DNA from: Candidatus Thiothrix putei
Lineage (GTDB): Bacteria; Pseudomonadota; Gammaproteobacteria; Thiotrichales; Thiotrichaceae
Assembly: GCA_029972225.1 (NCBI GenBank)
Contig: CP124756.1
Location: forward strand, 1,842,001 to 1,906,000
Direction: 5' to 3'
Length of the DNA stretch: 64,000 nt
Shown: positions 1 through 9,737 of the stretch, piece after piece
How the letters are laid out: each line of letters begins with the position of its first letter
Position numbering within the stretch: position 1 is the first letter of the stretch
Notes under the pieces: model-generated
What the model was told of the DNA's origin: nothing
Database searches by the model: none
Seen by the model: the letters and a program-made list of their open reading frames with translations, nothing else
Translations under genes and position numbers: made by a program

Positions 1-1823
1 GGTCAGACTCAGGCATCACGCTGGCACACCGTCGCCTTGCGATCCTCGACCTCAGCCCCACTGGGCATCAACCCATGCACGCCAATAATGGGCGTTACGT
101 CATCGTTTTCAACGGCGAAATCTACAACCACCTTGAACTACGCCAACAACTCCCCACGCTTAACTGGCGCGGCACATCCGACACTGAAACCCTGCTTGCC
201 TGCATTGAACACTGGGGCATCGAACGCACGCTACAACGTACCATCGGTATGTTTGCCATCGCTCTTTGGGACAGAGAACAACAACACCTCACCCTCGCCC
301 GCGACCGCATGGGTGAAAAGCCGCTGTATTACGGCTGGCAAGGCAATACCTTTCTGTTTGGGTCGGAGTTGAAGGCACTGAAAGCGCATCCGGCGTTTCG
401 TAACGAGGTCGATCGCGGCGCGTTGGCATTATTGTTACGGCATAACTATGTGCCGACACCCTATTCGATCTACCAAGGCATTTACAAACTGCCATCCGGC
501 ACGTATCTGACCTTGAACCCGGCACACACAGGGAAGTTACCGCAACCTATCCCTTATTGGTCATTACATAGCGCCATACAACGCGCCCAACAAAACCCCT
601 TTGCAGGTACGGAACAAGAAGCGATTGATACCTTAGAGCGCACCCTGCAACACGCCGTGCAACAGCAACAAATCGCTGATGTTCCGCTGGGTGCTTTCCT
701 CTCTGGCGGTATTGACTCCAGCACCATCGTTGCCCTGATGCAAGCGAATGCTTCCCGCCCCGTGAACACCTTCACCATCGGTACTGCCAGTCACAGCCAT
801 AACGAAGCGGAACATGCCAAGGCCGTCGCACGGCATCTGGGAACGCACCATACCGAACTCTACGTAAGCAGTGAGGATGCACTGGCACTAATACCACGCC
901 TCCCCACCCTGTATGACGAACCGTTTGCCGACTCCTCCCAAATCCCCACTTTTTTAGTGGCGCAACTGGCACGCCAACACGTCACGGTTGCCTTGTCCGG
1001 TGATGGCGGGGATGAGCTGTTTGGTGGTTACAACCGCTATTTTTGGGCTGAACGCATCTGGAACCGTTTGGCATGGCTACCGGCATCCGTGCGTCACCGT
1101 CTGGGTCAAGGTATCCAACACATTCCCATTGCCCATTGGGATCGTATCAACCATGCCGCCCGTACTGTGCTGCCCAGACAGCTACGCACCGCCCAATTAG
1201 GTGAGAAAATGCACAAAATGGCGGAACGTCTGGGAACAGTACACGATCTGGATGAACTCTATTACAGCCTAATCAGCGAATGGAAACACCCCTCAGAACT
1301 GGTAAGAAATTCCGTAGAACCGCCCACCTTGCTGACATCCCCCCACCAATGGCCACCCCTCACTGACAGCCGTGAACGCATGATGTATCTCGACAGCATG
1401 ACCTATTTACCGGATGACATCCTCGTCAAGGTAGACCGTGCAGCAATGGGCAACAGCCTAGAAACCCGTGTGCCATTGCTTGACCATCGGGTGGTGGAGC
1501 TGGCGTGGCGTTTGCCCATGCACCTGAAAATCCGTGACGGACAAGGCAAATGGCTATTGCGCCAAGTACTGTACCGCCATGTTCCCCCCGCTTTGATCGA
1601 ACGCCCCAAAATGGGTTTTGCCATCCCGATGGATGATTGGCTACGCGGCCCACTGCGTGACTGGGCAGAACACTTACTGGATGAACAACGCTTGCAACAA
1701 CAAGGGTATTTCAACCCTGAACCTATCCGCCGCCGCTGGCAACAACACTTGGGCAATGCTTGCAACGGGGCTTATTCGTTGTGGAGTGTGTTGATGTTTC
1801 AGGCGTGGTTAGACCACAACTAA
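1..1823 (+). CDS. Asparagine synthase-like glutamine amidotransferase, 5' end outside window
   Basis: The reading frame is open from base 3, so the gene begins before the window; an ATG at 75 is internal. The visible part has the end of the N-terminal glutaminase (class II, Ntn) domain, with RLAILDLSPTGHQPM and FNGEIYNH, then the ATP-pyrophosphatase synthetase domain with the PP motif LSGGIDSST and the later SGDGGDELFGGYNRY. The catalytic Cys2 lies outside the window. The family transfers glutamine-derived ammonia to a carboxylate activated by ATP. AsnB-like enzymes of this layout are common in exopolysaccharide loci, where they probably amidate sugar acids or a related substrate. It is followed 25 bp later by a glycosyltransferase on the same strand. 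Family assignment is firm; the substrate is unknown. Confidence 0.93.
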   Translation, partial: SDSGITLAHRRLAILDLSPTGHQPMHANNGRYVIVFNGEIYNHLELRQQLPTLNWRGTSDTETLLACIEHWGIERTLQRTIGMFAIALWDREQQHLTLARDRMGEKPLYYGWQGNTFLFGSELKALKAHPAFRNEVDRGALALLLRHNYVPTPYSIYQGIYKLPSGTYLTLNPAHTGKLPQPIPYWSLHSAIQRAQQNPFAGTEQEAIDTLERTLQHAVQQQQIADVPLGAFLSGGIDSSTIVALMQANASRPVNTFTIGTASHSHNEAEHAKAVARHLGTHHTELYVSSEDALALIPRLPTLYDEPFADSSQIPTFLVAQLARQHVTVALSGDGGDELFGGYNRYFWAERIWNRLAWLPASVRHRLGQGIQHIPIAHWDRINHAARTVLPRQLRTAQLGEKMHKMAERLGTVHDLDELYYSLISEWKHPSELVRNSVEPPTLLTSPHQWPPLTDSRERMMYLDSMTYLPDDILVKVDRAAMGNSLETRVPLLDHRVVELAWRLPMHLKIRDGQGKWLLRQVLYRHVPPALIERPKMGFAIPMDDWLRGPLRDWAEHLLDEQRLQQQGYFNPEPIRRRWQQHLGNACNGAYSLWSVLMFQAWLDHN

Positions 1824-1848
1824 ACCGCTAGAACAGGAGGGCAATGCC

Positions 1849-3042
1849 ATGCGTATTGCAGTCATTTCCAATACCACGTGGTATCTCTATAACTTTCGTC
1901 TCAGCCACATGCTGGCTTATCAGCAGGCAGGGCATGAAGTCATCGCTATCGGCCCTGATGAGCCGCATTACATCAGCAAGATTGAAGCCGCTGGCATCCC
2001 GCACCATGTTTTTAATGTTTCGGGGGATGGCATTAACCCCGTGCGCGAATTGCAGTCGTTGTGGTCGTTGGTCAAAACGCTGAAACGGTTGCGTATTCAG
2101 GTGATTTTGAGCAACACCCCTAAAGGCAATATTTATGCTGCCGTTGCCGCCCGCTTGTTGGGGATTGCCATTATTCCCAATGTTTCTGGATTGGGGCATG
2201 TGTTTATTCATCCTTCTTGGCTTACCCATCTGGTTAAACTCTTTTACCGCATTGCGTTTGCCTACCCGCAGCATGTGATGTTCCAAAACCGTGATGACCA
2301 CGATTTTTTTATACAGCAACGCCTGATCCGCCCACAACAAGCCAAGTTGATTCCAGGATCAGGCATTGACTTACTGCGTTTTATCCCCCCTGCATCAACC
2401 ACAGAGCAGGGTAGCAAGGAAACGTCGGATAAATCCCTCACCTTTTTGCTGCCTGCCCGCTTATTGTGGGATAAGGGGGTCGGGGAATTTGTAGAAGCGG
2501 CGCGGCACATTCGGCAACGCTACCCACAGATGCGCTTCCAACTGTTAGGGTCAACCGATATTGCCAACCCCGCCGCTATCCCGCAGGCAACAGTGAAGCA
2601 GTGGCATCAGGAAGGGGTGGTGGAGTATCTGGGCAAAACGGACAACGTGATACCTTTTATCCAGCAGGCAGATTGTGTCGTTCTGCCATCCTATCGGGAA
2701 GGCACTCCCCGCAGTCTGTTGGAAGCCTCTTCGATGGGCAAGCCAATTATCACCACCAACACCGTGGGATGCCGCAATGTGGTCGAAGAGGGTATCACGG
2801 GCTACTTGTGCCGCTTACAAGATGCCAATGATCTGGCGCAAAAGATGCTACAACTGCTGTCATTGGGTACAGAACAACGCTTACAGATGGGCTTGGCGGG
2901 ACGGCGTAAAATGGAACGTGAATTCGATGAAAAAATCGTCATTGATACCTATCTGCAAACCATTCGTGATAAAACATACCGATTACGCAAACGTGATTTC
3001 ATTATGAATGGTTTGAAAAAACTAACGTTCTACACCAAATGA
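1849..3042 (+). CDS. GT4-family glycosyltransferase
   Basis: This 397-residue protein has a GT-B fold of the glycosyltransferase family 4 type. The N-terminal domain starts MRIAVISNTTWYLYNFR, and the C-terminal domain has the donor-site E-x7-E motif in SYREGTPRSLLEASSMGKP. It resembles PglA/capsular enzymes that add a sugar from a nucleotide donor to an undecaprenyl-linked glycan at the cytoplasmic membrane. A strong ribosome site (aggagg, 1835-1840) is 8 bases before the ATG at 1849; an ATG at 1844 is out of frame. The stop codon lies inside the first unit of a 24-bp tandem repeat. Neighbours place it in the EPS operon. Sugar specificity cannot be told. Confidence 0.9.
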   Translation: MRIAVISNTTWYLYNFRLSHMLAYQQAGHEVIAIGPDEPHYISKIEAAGIPHHVFNVSGDGINPVRELQSLWSLVKTLKRLRIQVILSNTPKGNIYAAVAARLLGIAIIPNVSGLGHVFIHPSWLTHLVKLFYRIAFAYPQHVMFQNRDDHDFFIQQRLIRPQQAKLIPGSGIDLLRFIPPASTTEQGSKETSDKSLTFLLPARLLWDKGVGEFVEAARHIRQRYPQMRFQLLGSTDIANPAAIPQATVKQWHQEGVVEYLGKTDNVIPFIQQADCVVLPSYREGTPRSLLEASSMGKPIITTNTVGCRNVVEEGITGYLCRLQDANDLAQKMLQLLSLGTEQRLQMGLAGRRKMEREFDEKIVIDTYLQTIRDKTYRLRKRDFIMNGLKKLTFYTK

Positions 3043-3070
3043 TCTTAAACGTTCTACACTAAATGATCTG
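3024..3070. repeat. Two-copy direct repeat, 24-bp period, at IS1595 insertion site
   Basis: Units at 3024-3046 and 3048-3070 share aacgttctacac/taaatgatct with one mismatch. The first contains the stop codon of the glycosyltransferase gene; the second abuts the left end of the IS1595 element. Joining across the IS restores the repeat directly upstream of the ribosome site of the next gene. Confidence 0.7.
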
Positions 3071-4125
3071 GCTCAATATGCGTTTCAGGGTCTTATCCCA
3101 ACAGCAGCGAAAGCAAGGACTGTAAGGCAGCTTGCCCCCGTTTCCTGATGTTGTGAAGAGACTCGAAGAATGCAAGGTAACACGGTAGCTTTTCTTGTGA
3201 GATCCCCCGATGAGGTCGTAACCATGAGCGTAACAGTGACCAAAAACCTTCCATCGTATTGACGTGGACTTCATGGAAACCGTCACCATCTTCGTCACGG
3301 GCATATTCGCCTGCGCCATGGTTGACGGTTTTGTGGGCATAGCCCCATTCTTCCAATCGGCTGTAAATGTTGTACTCATCGGTGTAGACCAGCGTGCCTG
3401 CTGCCACCGTTTCCACAATCAACGGCTTGATCGTCGTCTGTTTCACATTCGCCAGCATACGGATCACGACCTCCCCGGAACGCTGGATCATGCCGAAAAT
3501 GGGTGGTTTGTCCTTTTCCAGTGTCCCACGCCCCGGCGCACCTTTCAGGGCGCGGCGGCGACCTTCACGCCCAGCATCCGCGACGGCTTCGGGGTTTCCC
3601 TTGTGTCCAGCCTTGACATAAACCTCATCAAATTCAACATTCCCAAACAGGTTTACTGGCGTTTTTTTCTCGACACCACGCCGTAACTGTTCCGTCATCG
3701 CCTGAACATCATCCTTGTTCAACCCCAATTCGCGGGCGATTTGTTGGTTGGACAGGTTCAACGACATCAGGTACAGGCACAACACCCACACCTTCAGCGG
3801 CTGGTGGTGGCCTTCAAACACCGTGCCCGTCAGGTCATCAAAACGCTTTTGGCAATCCTTACACTGGTAACGCTGGCGTTCCTGCTGGGTGTCATCCTTG
3901 CCTCGACGGATAGTGTCCTGTGAACCGCAGTGCGGACAAATCACCCCATTAGGCCAACGCACGGAACGGACTTGCTCGAAACAGGCGGCATCACTGGTCA
4001 GGCTGGAAATACTGATGAGCGAGGTCATAAAGCCTCTCCTTGGCTATCGGAAATGACTAACTTTACCGCTATCCATCACGTTTGCAATGCCGGGGAAAAC
4101 AAGACCCTGAAACGCATATTGAGCC
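3070..4125 (-). mobile_element. IS1595-family insertion sequence, complete
   Basis: A 25-bp perfect inverted repeat bounds the element (3070-3094 and 4101-4125, beginning ggctcaatatgcgtttcagg). The 7-bp sequence atgatct is present on both outer sides (3063-3069 and 4126-4132), consistent with target duplication; the family usually makes 8 bp. It carries one transposase gene and separates the glycosyltransferase gene from the secreted-protein gene of the EPS operon. Confidence 0.9.
3093..4028 (-). CDS. IS1595-family transposase
   Basis: The 311-residue protein has an N-terminal zinc-ribbon pattern (CPHCGS near residue 35 and CKDC near 56). A DDE-type catalytic domain follows, including FDEVYVKAGHKGN and a later VYTDEYNIYSRL. 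A C-terminal NTMEGFWSLLRSWLR segment supplies the last acidic residue. This order is typical of ISXO2-like/IS1595 transposases. It fills the element from inverted repeat to inverted repeat and appears intact, so the element may be active. It is read against the EPS operon and may block or weaken downstream transcription. Confidence 0.92.
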   Translation of the reverse strand: MTSLISISSLTSDAACFEQVRSVRWPNGVICPHCGSQDTIRRGKDDTQQERQRYQCKDCQKRFDDLTGTVFEGHHQPLKVWVLCLYLMSLNLSNQQIARELGLNKDDVQAMTEQLRRGVEKKTPVNLFGNVEFDEVYVKAGHKGNPEAVADAGREGRRRALKGAPGRGTLEKDKPPIFGMIQRSGEVVIRMLANVKQTTIKPLIVETVAAGTLVYTDEYNIYSRLEEWGYAHKTVNHGAGEYARDEDGDGFHEVHVNTMEGFWSLLRSWLRPHRGISQEKLPCYLAFFESLHNIRKRGQAALQSLLSLLLG

Positions 4126-4150
4126 ATGATCTTATAGGAGGATATATCCC

Positions 4151-4726
4151 ATGACATGCCATAACCCCTTGAGCAAAGTAGTGCTTACCTTATCCTTAGC
4201 TGGCAGTTTGTTCTGCTCATCGGCAGTGTATGCGGCGGAAGATTTGCACCAGCCTGCCTTTAACGTGGCGCAGCAAGTGCTGGAGTGCATTGCTAAAGAA
4301 TATGCCTATGGTAATCAAGTCCCACAATTCCTTGCGGATATTGTACAAAACAAGATAGCGGAACATGGCACAGCCGCGAAGCTCACACTAGAACGGCTGG
4401 CAACACGGGTAGGGCGGGGTACATTGAACAATGTCCCCCATTTGCCGCCAGCATTGGCAGCATGGGCAGCCAAAGAAGCCGCCCATATTAATCGGGAAGG
4501 TGCGGAAATCATTATTGAAACCCGTAGCGATGTAGACTCCTGCACAGCTCCAGGGCTGTATGTGCCCGGTGGTGTAGCGGGTGTCGGTGCTGGGGCACTT
4601 GGCACAGTCGGCACTATCAACATGACCTATGTGTTAATCGGTGGCGCATTGGTTACAGCCGGGGTTTTGGGTGGTGCTAGTAATGGCAGTAGCAGCGGGG
4701 ATACGGGTGGTAATATCAGTCCATAA
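4151..4726 (+). CDS. Secreted protein of EPS locus with late hydrophobic segment
   Basis: The 191-residue product begins with a clear Sec signal peptide (LTLSLAGSLFCSSAVYA then AED). The middle is helical (about 25-125). A glycine-rich hydrophobic stretch follows at about 140-177 (NMTYVLIGGALVTAGVLGGA), and the protein ends in a Ser/Gly tail. Two cysteines lie in the mature part. The ribosome site aggagga (4136-4142) sits just inside the right flank of the IS1595 element. I do not recognise a named family. The layout recalls small periplasmic or outer-membrane proteins encoded in polysaccharide loci, and it resembles the protein at 54422-55036. There is no VPEP-type exosortase sorting signal. 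Confidence 0.75.
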   Translation: MTCHNPLSKVVLTLSLAGSLFCSSAVYAAEDLHQPAFNVAQQVLECIAKEYAYGNQVPQFLADIVQNKIAEHGTAAKLTLERLATRVGRGTLNNVPHLPPALAAWAAKEAAHINREGAEIIIETRSDVDSCTAPGLYVPGGVAGVGAGALGTVGTINMTYVLIGGALVTAGVLGGASNGSSSGDTGGNISP

Positions 4727-4747
4727 CACAGCACGGTATTGTTTATA

Positions 4748-7090
4748 ATGAAAAACCTCCCACAAAATAACGGGGTTCAGCCAAGGCAGGCATTGGCTGC
4801 CCAACCATCGCAGCCTGTTGCTTTTTCCACCTTACTGGCTGATGCTGCGGGACAAGATGACGCTGGCGGCATTGACCTGCGTGCCATCTGGTTAACGCTG
4901 AAACGCCACAAAATCACCATCCTGCTGGTGTTCTTGAGCGTTTTTATCATCAATGCCTTGGGCGCATTAGGCAAAACTCCCATTTATCAAGCGACTATCA
5001 CGCTAGAACTTCGCCCAGAAGAACAGCGGGTGTTGAATTTCGGGGTCGAAGCCCAAGGGATGGCCGATTACATGGCGGCCTCGCTGTTTTACCAAACCCA
5101 GTATGAATTGCTGAGAAGCCGGACACTGGCTGAGCAAGTCATTGACAGAATGGGGCTGGAAAGCCGCTTTGCACAGGCAAACGCCCCAGTTATTCCTGTC
5201 GCCCAGCCTTTTTATGCCGAAACCTTAGCCGCTGTGAAACAAACGCTGCGTTCATGGCGGGATGCGTTGCTACCGACAACGCCAGACGAGCCAAAGAATG
5301 CTGAGGTTGTCAATAACACAGAAAGCGAGGGGGAAACCGAAAATCCGGCAGTTTCCCGTTTCATGGGAAGCCGGAAGATTGAGCCTGTTGAGGAGTCACA
5401 AGTCGTCACGGTGACATACGACGATGCTGACCCCAAGTTGGCGGCAGCGATTGCCAATGGGATTGCTGACACTTATATCAACATGAGTCTGGAACGGCGC
5501 ACGGCTTCTACCCGCCATGCGGAAAAATTCCTGCAAGAGCAATTGGTTCAAGCCAAAAGCAAACTCGAAACGGCTGAAACTGAACTCGTACAATACGCAG
5601 AAAAGAAAGCCATCTATAATCTTGGCGACAAGCAACCCTTGATCGCCCAACAGCTTAACAGTGCCAACGAAGCCTTGATGGAAGCCCGCAAAGAGCGCAT
5701 TGCGGCTGAAAGCGCCTACCAACAAGCCCAGCTCAGCAGTGTGCAAACCAAGGCACAGACCAACCCCGCGCTTGATGCCCTCAAGCAATCCCTTACCAAA
5801 TTGCAAGTTGAGTATCAGGAAAAGTCCGGTATTTACGATGATGGCTACCCGGTCATGCAGGAACTGCGTAACCAGATGACCCTGCTGGAAAACAATATCC
5901 AGCAGGAAATCCAGTCAGAAACCCAAGTTGCCAGCACCACACTCAAAGCCAATTATCTGGCTGCAAAGCAAAAAGAAGACCAACTCCAAGCCGATGTCAA
6001 ACAATACAAGGTCGACTTGCTCAGCAACCAAAACAGCGGGATCGGTTACAACACCTTGCAGCGTGAAGTGGAAATCAGCCGGGGGCTGTATGAGGCACTG
6101 CTGCAACGGGTCAAGGAGGTCAGCGTGGCAGGGCTTGCCACCACCAGCAATGTGGCGGTCGTGGATTCCGCGTTAATCCCCTCCTCCCCTTACAAACCGG
6201 ACACCCGCAAGGACTTGTTAAGCGGAGCTTTGCTGGGGTTAGTCTTGGGGATCGCGGTGGCTTTTCTATGGGAATACTTGGATGACCGGGTGAAAGTGTT
6301 CGAGGAACTGGAACGCCACGTCGGCAACGTGCCATTATTGGGGATACTGCCTGCTCTGCACCGTAAGCAACTGGATGGGCACAACTATGCACTGTTGACT
6401 CAACAAAAACCCGCGTCCGCTGTCGCTGAAGCCAGCCGTTCCCTGTGTACCAACTTGATGCTGGCTACCCGTTCTGGTATGCCACGCCTCCTGAATATTA
6501 CCAGTACCGAAGCAGCAGAGGGGAAAACAGCAACCGCCATCAATCTCGCCACAGCCTTTGCCCAGACGGGGAAACGGGTGCTATTGATAGACGCTGACTT
6601 ACGCAAACCGACCATCCACAAACACTTAAAGATAGCGAATATTAAGGGCTTTTCCCACTACCTGATTGGGCAGGAAAACTTGCAGTCGTTAATCCAACCC
6701 TGCCTATTAGATGGGGTGGAAGTCATTACCGCAGGCCCTCCAGCCCCTAACCCTGTGGAATTGCTGCATAGCCTCCGTATGGCAGAGTTAAGGGCGTTTG
6801 CCTATGCGCCTGCTTGCCCGTTTGATGTGATTATTCTTGACTCACCCCCAGTATTGGGCTTGGCAGATGCACTCATCATAGGGCATAACACCCAAGCCAC
6901 CCTGATGGTCGTGGCGACCAAACAAGTACGGATGCGTAACCTCAAAACGGCTATCAATCGCTTGAATCAGGCACAAGCCAATGTCATTGGGATTACCATG
7001 AGTAAAAATCCCCAAGATTCGCATGATAGCTATCACTACCATTATGGCGATGCGGCATCACTGCCTCCAAAAGAAACAGTCAGCCGGTGA
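4748..7090 (+). CDS. Wzc-like polysaccharide co-polymerase with tyrosine autokinase
   Basis: This protein of about 780 residues controls chain length and export of the polysaccharide at the inner membrane. A Wzz domain with a first membrane segment (about 58-78) is followed by a long coiled-coil periplasmic region and a GNVR-type end before the second membrane segment (about 485-505). The cytoplasmic BY-kinase domain has Walker A (EAAEGKTATA, about 588), Walker A' (LLIDADLRKP, about 614) and Walker B (VIILDSPPVLG, about 697). A tyrosine-containing C-terminus (SYHYHYGD) is the likely autophosphorylation cluster. ATG 4748 was preferred to an in-frame TTG at 4739; neither has a clear ribosome site. 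It overlaps the next gene by 4 bases. Confidence 0.92.
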   Translation: MKNLPQNNGVQPRQALAAQPSQPVAFSTLLADAAGQDDAGGIDLRAIWLTLKRHKITILLVFLSVFIINALGALGKTPIYQATITLELRPEEQRVLNFGVEAQGMADYMAASLFYQTQYELLRSRTLAEQVIDRMGLESRFAQANAPVIPVAQPFYAETLAAVKQTLRSWRDALLPTTPDEPKNAEVVNNTESEGETENPAVSRFMGSRKIEPVEESQVVTVTYDDADPKLAAAIANGIADTYINMSLERRTASTRHAEKFLQEQLVQAKSKLETAETELVQYAEKKAIYNLGDKQPLIAQQLNSANEALMEARKERIAAESAYQQAQLSSVQTKAQTNPALDALKQSLTKLQVEYQEKSGIYDDGYPVMQELRNQMTLLENNIQQEIQSETQVASTTLKANYLAAKQKEDQLQADVKQYKVDLLSNQNSGIGYNTLQREVEISRGLYEALLQRVKEVSVAGLATTSNVAVVDSALIPSSPYKPDTRKDLLSGALLGLVLGIAVAFLWEYLDDRVKVFEELERHVGNVPLLGILPALHRKQLDGHNYALLTQQKPASAVAEASRSLCTNLMLATRSGMPRLLNITSTEAAEGKTATAINLATAFAQTGKRVLLIDADLRKPTIHKHLKIANIKGFSHYLIGQENLQSLIQPCLLDGVEVITAGPPAPNPVELLHSLRMAELRAFAYAPACPFDVIILDSPPVLGLADALIIGHNTQATLMVVATKQVRMRNLKTAINRLNQAQANVIGITMSKNPQDSHDSYHYHYGDAASLPPKETVSR

Positions 7091-8346
7091 TTTCCCCCAC
7101 CTTGTTGCTGCGCCGCCTGCTACTGGTGCTGCTAGTGGGAACTGCCTTGGTAATCAGCGCCAGCTACCGTACTGCCAAGGTCGGGCCGGAAGATTACCCC
7201 GATTCCGGTCGCCCACTCGCGCACAGTGGTATCGGTTGGCAAACACTCGATGCTCAGGACTGGTTGCAACGGGCACAACAAGCGGAAGTCAGCGGCGATT
7301 TGGCACAAGCACAAACCTTCGCACACAACGCGCTGGCCGTGGATGTCAGCAGCGGCAAGGCGATAGTGCGCCTTGCCAACCTTGCCAACCGTCAGGGGCA
7401 AATCCAACAAGCCCAAGCATTAGCGACCTATGCAGGGCAATTGGCAAAGGCACAAGACACGACACAAGTATACCTTGCTGCATTCTGGGGCAGCGTGGGG
7501 AATCTGCCTAAGCAACTGGCGGCGCTGGATGTGCTGATGACCCGCGATGGCTCCATGCAAGCCGCCTTTTTCCCTGTATTGCACGGGTGGTGGCTGAATG
7601 CCGCTACCACCCGCCCCTTATTTACCCCCCTGATGGCGAAACCGCCCGCGTGGTGGCCTGCTTTTTTCAGCCATATCTTGCAAGACTCGCAGACCCCGCC
7701 TGATGCTCTGGCAGCGTTATACCAGCAGCCATTAGTGGGCGGGTATCGCTTGCCGGAAACCCAAACGGCCCAATATATTCACTACCTGACCCAGCGGCAG
7801 CAATGGCGTGAAGCGCGGGAAGTGTGGCTGGAAAATCTGCCCGCAGACTACACGCCATTCAAGGGGTTGGTGTATGACGGGGGATTTGAAGGGGAGCGGC
7901 ACAATACCGGCTTCGACTGGTTTTTTATCCCGCACGAATTGCTCAGCATCAAACAGCAGGCAACGTTTGATACGCAAGGCGAGCACTCATTGCGTCTGAT
8001 CTTGCGGGATGCCACACACCTTAACGTCCAGCACGTATGGCAGCGGCTGGTATTACCCCCTGGGCAATACACTTGGCGTTTCCGTTACCGCATTGACCGG
8101 ATGAGTACCCTCAAAGGCTTGCAATGGCGGATACGCTGTGTAGCTGATGAGCAGCGGGTATTAGCAGAATCTGCTGTGTTACGCGATGTCACCCCGTGGA
8201 AGGCTTTGCAGGCTACCGTCAAGATTCCGGCGGATTGCCCGGTGCAATTATTGCGCCTCGAAGCCAGTAGCCCCCGTTTGCATGAGCAGGTGTTTGCTGG
8301 GGATATTTGGTTTGATGCGGTGGAGATCAGCCCTGATGCGCCTTAA
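7087..8346 (+). CDS. Membrane-anchored TPR-like protein of EPS operon
   Basis: The gene starts with GTG overlapping the stop of the co-polymerase gene (GTGA), which suggests translational coupling. The 419-residue product has an N-terminal membrane anchor (LLLRRLLLVLLVGTALVIS). Helical repeats resembling tetratricopeptide repeats follow at about 57-130 (WLQRAQQAEVSGDLAQAQTF). The C-terminal part, about 265-419, looks like a beta-sandwich carbohydrate-binding fold, but no motif confirms this. Similar TPR proteins accompany Wzy-type polymerases in exopolysaccharide clusters. A scaffold or polymerase-partner role in the periplasm is inferred from context only. Confidence 0.75.
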   Translation: MISPTLLLRRLLLVLLVGTALVISASYRTAKVGPEDYPDSGRPLAHSGIGWQTLDAQDWLQRAQQAEVSGDLAQAQTFAHNALAVDVSSGKAIVRLANLANRQGQIQQAQALATYAGQLAKAQDTTQVYLAAFWGSVGNLPKQLAALDVLMTRDGSMQAAFFPVLHGWWLNAATTRPLFTPLMAKPPAWWPAFFSHILQDSQTPPDALAALYQQPLVGGYRLPETQTAQYIHYLTQRQQWREAREVWLENLPADYTPFKGLVYDGGFEGERHNTGFDWFFIPHELLSIKQQATFDTQGEHSLRLILRDATHLNVQHVWQRLVLPPGQYTWRFRYRIDRMSTLKGLQWRIRCVADEQRVLAESAVLRDVTPWKALQATVKIPADCPVQLLRLEASSPRLHEQVFAGDIWFDAVEISPDAP

Positions 8347-9700
8347 TGCCCTGTTTGGTGTGAGTCTTGCTCTGTTGTGTTTTGCGCCGCTGATGCGCAG
8401 TGGGCGGCTAATGTCTGCCCTGTTGGTGCTGGAACTGTTGGGCGGGCTGCTGTTGCTGCTGGCATTGTGGACACCTGCACCGCCGCGCCGTATCCCCTTG
8501 CTGCTGAAGGTGTTGCTGGTGAGCATGGTGCTGCTGCCATTGGTGTATTTGCTACCGATTCCGGCAGAGTGGTGGCGGCAATTGCCGGGGCGGGCGTTAT
8601 ACGCGCAAAGTCTGGATATTTTGGAACAGGCGGGCAAGTCGCCTTACCTTACCCTGTCGTTGCTGCCACAACGCACGCTGTCGTCGTTGCTGGCACTGTT
8701 GCCGGTGTTGGGGATGCTGTTGGCGGTCTTGCTATTGCCGGTGCAGCGGGTGAAATGGCTGGTGTATGCGTTCCTGTTGATGGCGGTGGTGCAGGCGTTG
8801 CTGGGGCTGTTCCAGTATGGCACTGGGGCGGCATGGGCATTCAGCGGGGGGGTGGAAGCCGCCCGTTATCTGGCAGTGGGGACGTATGCCAACTCCGACC
8901 ATTTTGCCGCGTTGATGGTGATGGCGTTGCCGATGGCGTTGGCGTTGACCGCGTATTATGCCCAGTCTGGCGACCCTAGGCGGGAAGGAGGCTTGAGTCG
9001 GTTGTCAGGTATGCACCGTGCGGGGGCTTACTTTTTATTGGGGCTATTGCTGCTGTTGGCGGGGGTGTTTGCGCGTTCCCGTACCGGGGTTGTGCTGGTG
9101 ATGTTGGCTATCTTGCTGTTGGCGGGGGTGTTTTCTCGGCATTTGGGTGGGCGGCGTTCGGTTGGCATCGGTACCGTAACGCTGGTGGTTGCTGGCGCGG
9201 TGGCGGCAGATATTGGGCTAATCCCGGTACTCAACCGCTTTGCTGTTGACCCGTTAACCGATGTGCGGTGGCATACCTTTGCCGTCACTTGGCAGGCGAT
9301 CCGTGAATTTTTCCCGCTGGGTAGTGGCCCTGGCACGTTTCAGGCGGTGTTTTTAGGGTTTCAACCACCAGATTTGCCGCAGTTTATTAACCATGTGCAT
9401 AACGATTATCTGGAATGGCTGTTTGAAACCGGGATGCTGGGTGTAGTGTTGTTGTCACTGGCGCTACTGGTGTATGGCTATGGCTGGTGGCGACTGCGTG
9501 GGCGGGCGTGGGATGCCTTCCGCTTTATGCAAACGGCGGCAGGCTTGGGCGTATTGCTGCTGATGCTGCATGGTTTGCTGGATTTTGTGTTCCACACACC
9601 TGCCAATGCGGTGTTTTTCGCATTTTTGTCAGGGGTATTTTTGCACTTGGGCGGGGCAGATTGTGCCGTAACCAACAGATCAACTAAACTCAATGGTTGA
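8336..9700 (+). CDS. O-antigen ligase / Wzy-type polysaccharide polymerase
   Basis: The 454-residue integral membrane protein has about 10-12 hydrophobic segments. It carries the O-antigen-ligase domain signature: a long periplasmic loop with R-x-G-containing sequence, then HVHNDYLEWLFETGMLG before the last helices. It polymerises repeat units or ligates glycan to an acceptor at the periplasmic face. The frame is open upstream to 8186, but ATG 8336 is chosen because it gives the usual 11-base overlap with the TPR gene and a normal N-terminus (MRLNALFGVSLALL). Codon use is rich in CTG/TTG, as expected for a hydrophobic protein. Confidence 0.88.
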   Translation: MRLNALFGVSLALLCFAPLMRSGRLMSALLVLELLGGLLLLLALWTPAPPRRIPLLLKVLLVSMVLLPLVYLLPIPAEWWRQLPGRALYAQSLDILEQAGKSPYLTLSLLPQRTLSSLLALLPVLGMLLAVLLLPVQRVKWLVYAFLLMAVVQALLGLFQYGTGAAWAFSGGVEAARYLAVGTYANSDHFAALMVMALPMALALTAYYAQSGDPRREGGLSRLSGMHRAGAYFLLGLLLLLAGVFARSRTGVVLVMLAILLLAGVFSRHLGGRRSVGIGTVTLVVAGAVAADIGLIPVLNRFAVDPLTDVRWHTFAVTWQAIREFFPLGSGPGTFQAVFLGFQPPDLPQFINHVHNDYLEWLFETGMLGVVLLSLALLVYGYGWWRLRGRAWDAFRFMQTAAGLGVLLLMLHGLLDFVFHTPANAVFFAFLSGVFLHLGGADCAVTNRSTKLNG

Positions 9701-9737
9701 CAATACATTTCTCATTAATAACCGTAGGAGATTCGTC

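Noticed and set aside
4600-4726. Exosortase/PEP-CTERM sorting signal at the end of the 4151 gene product
   Set aside because: There is a hydrophobic stretch but no Val-Pro-Glu-Pro-type motif before it and no basic tail after it.
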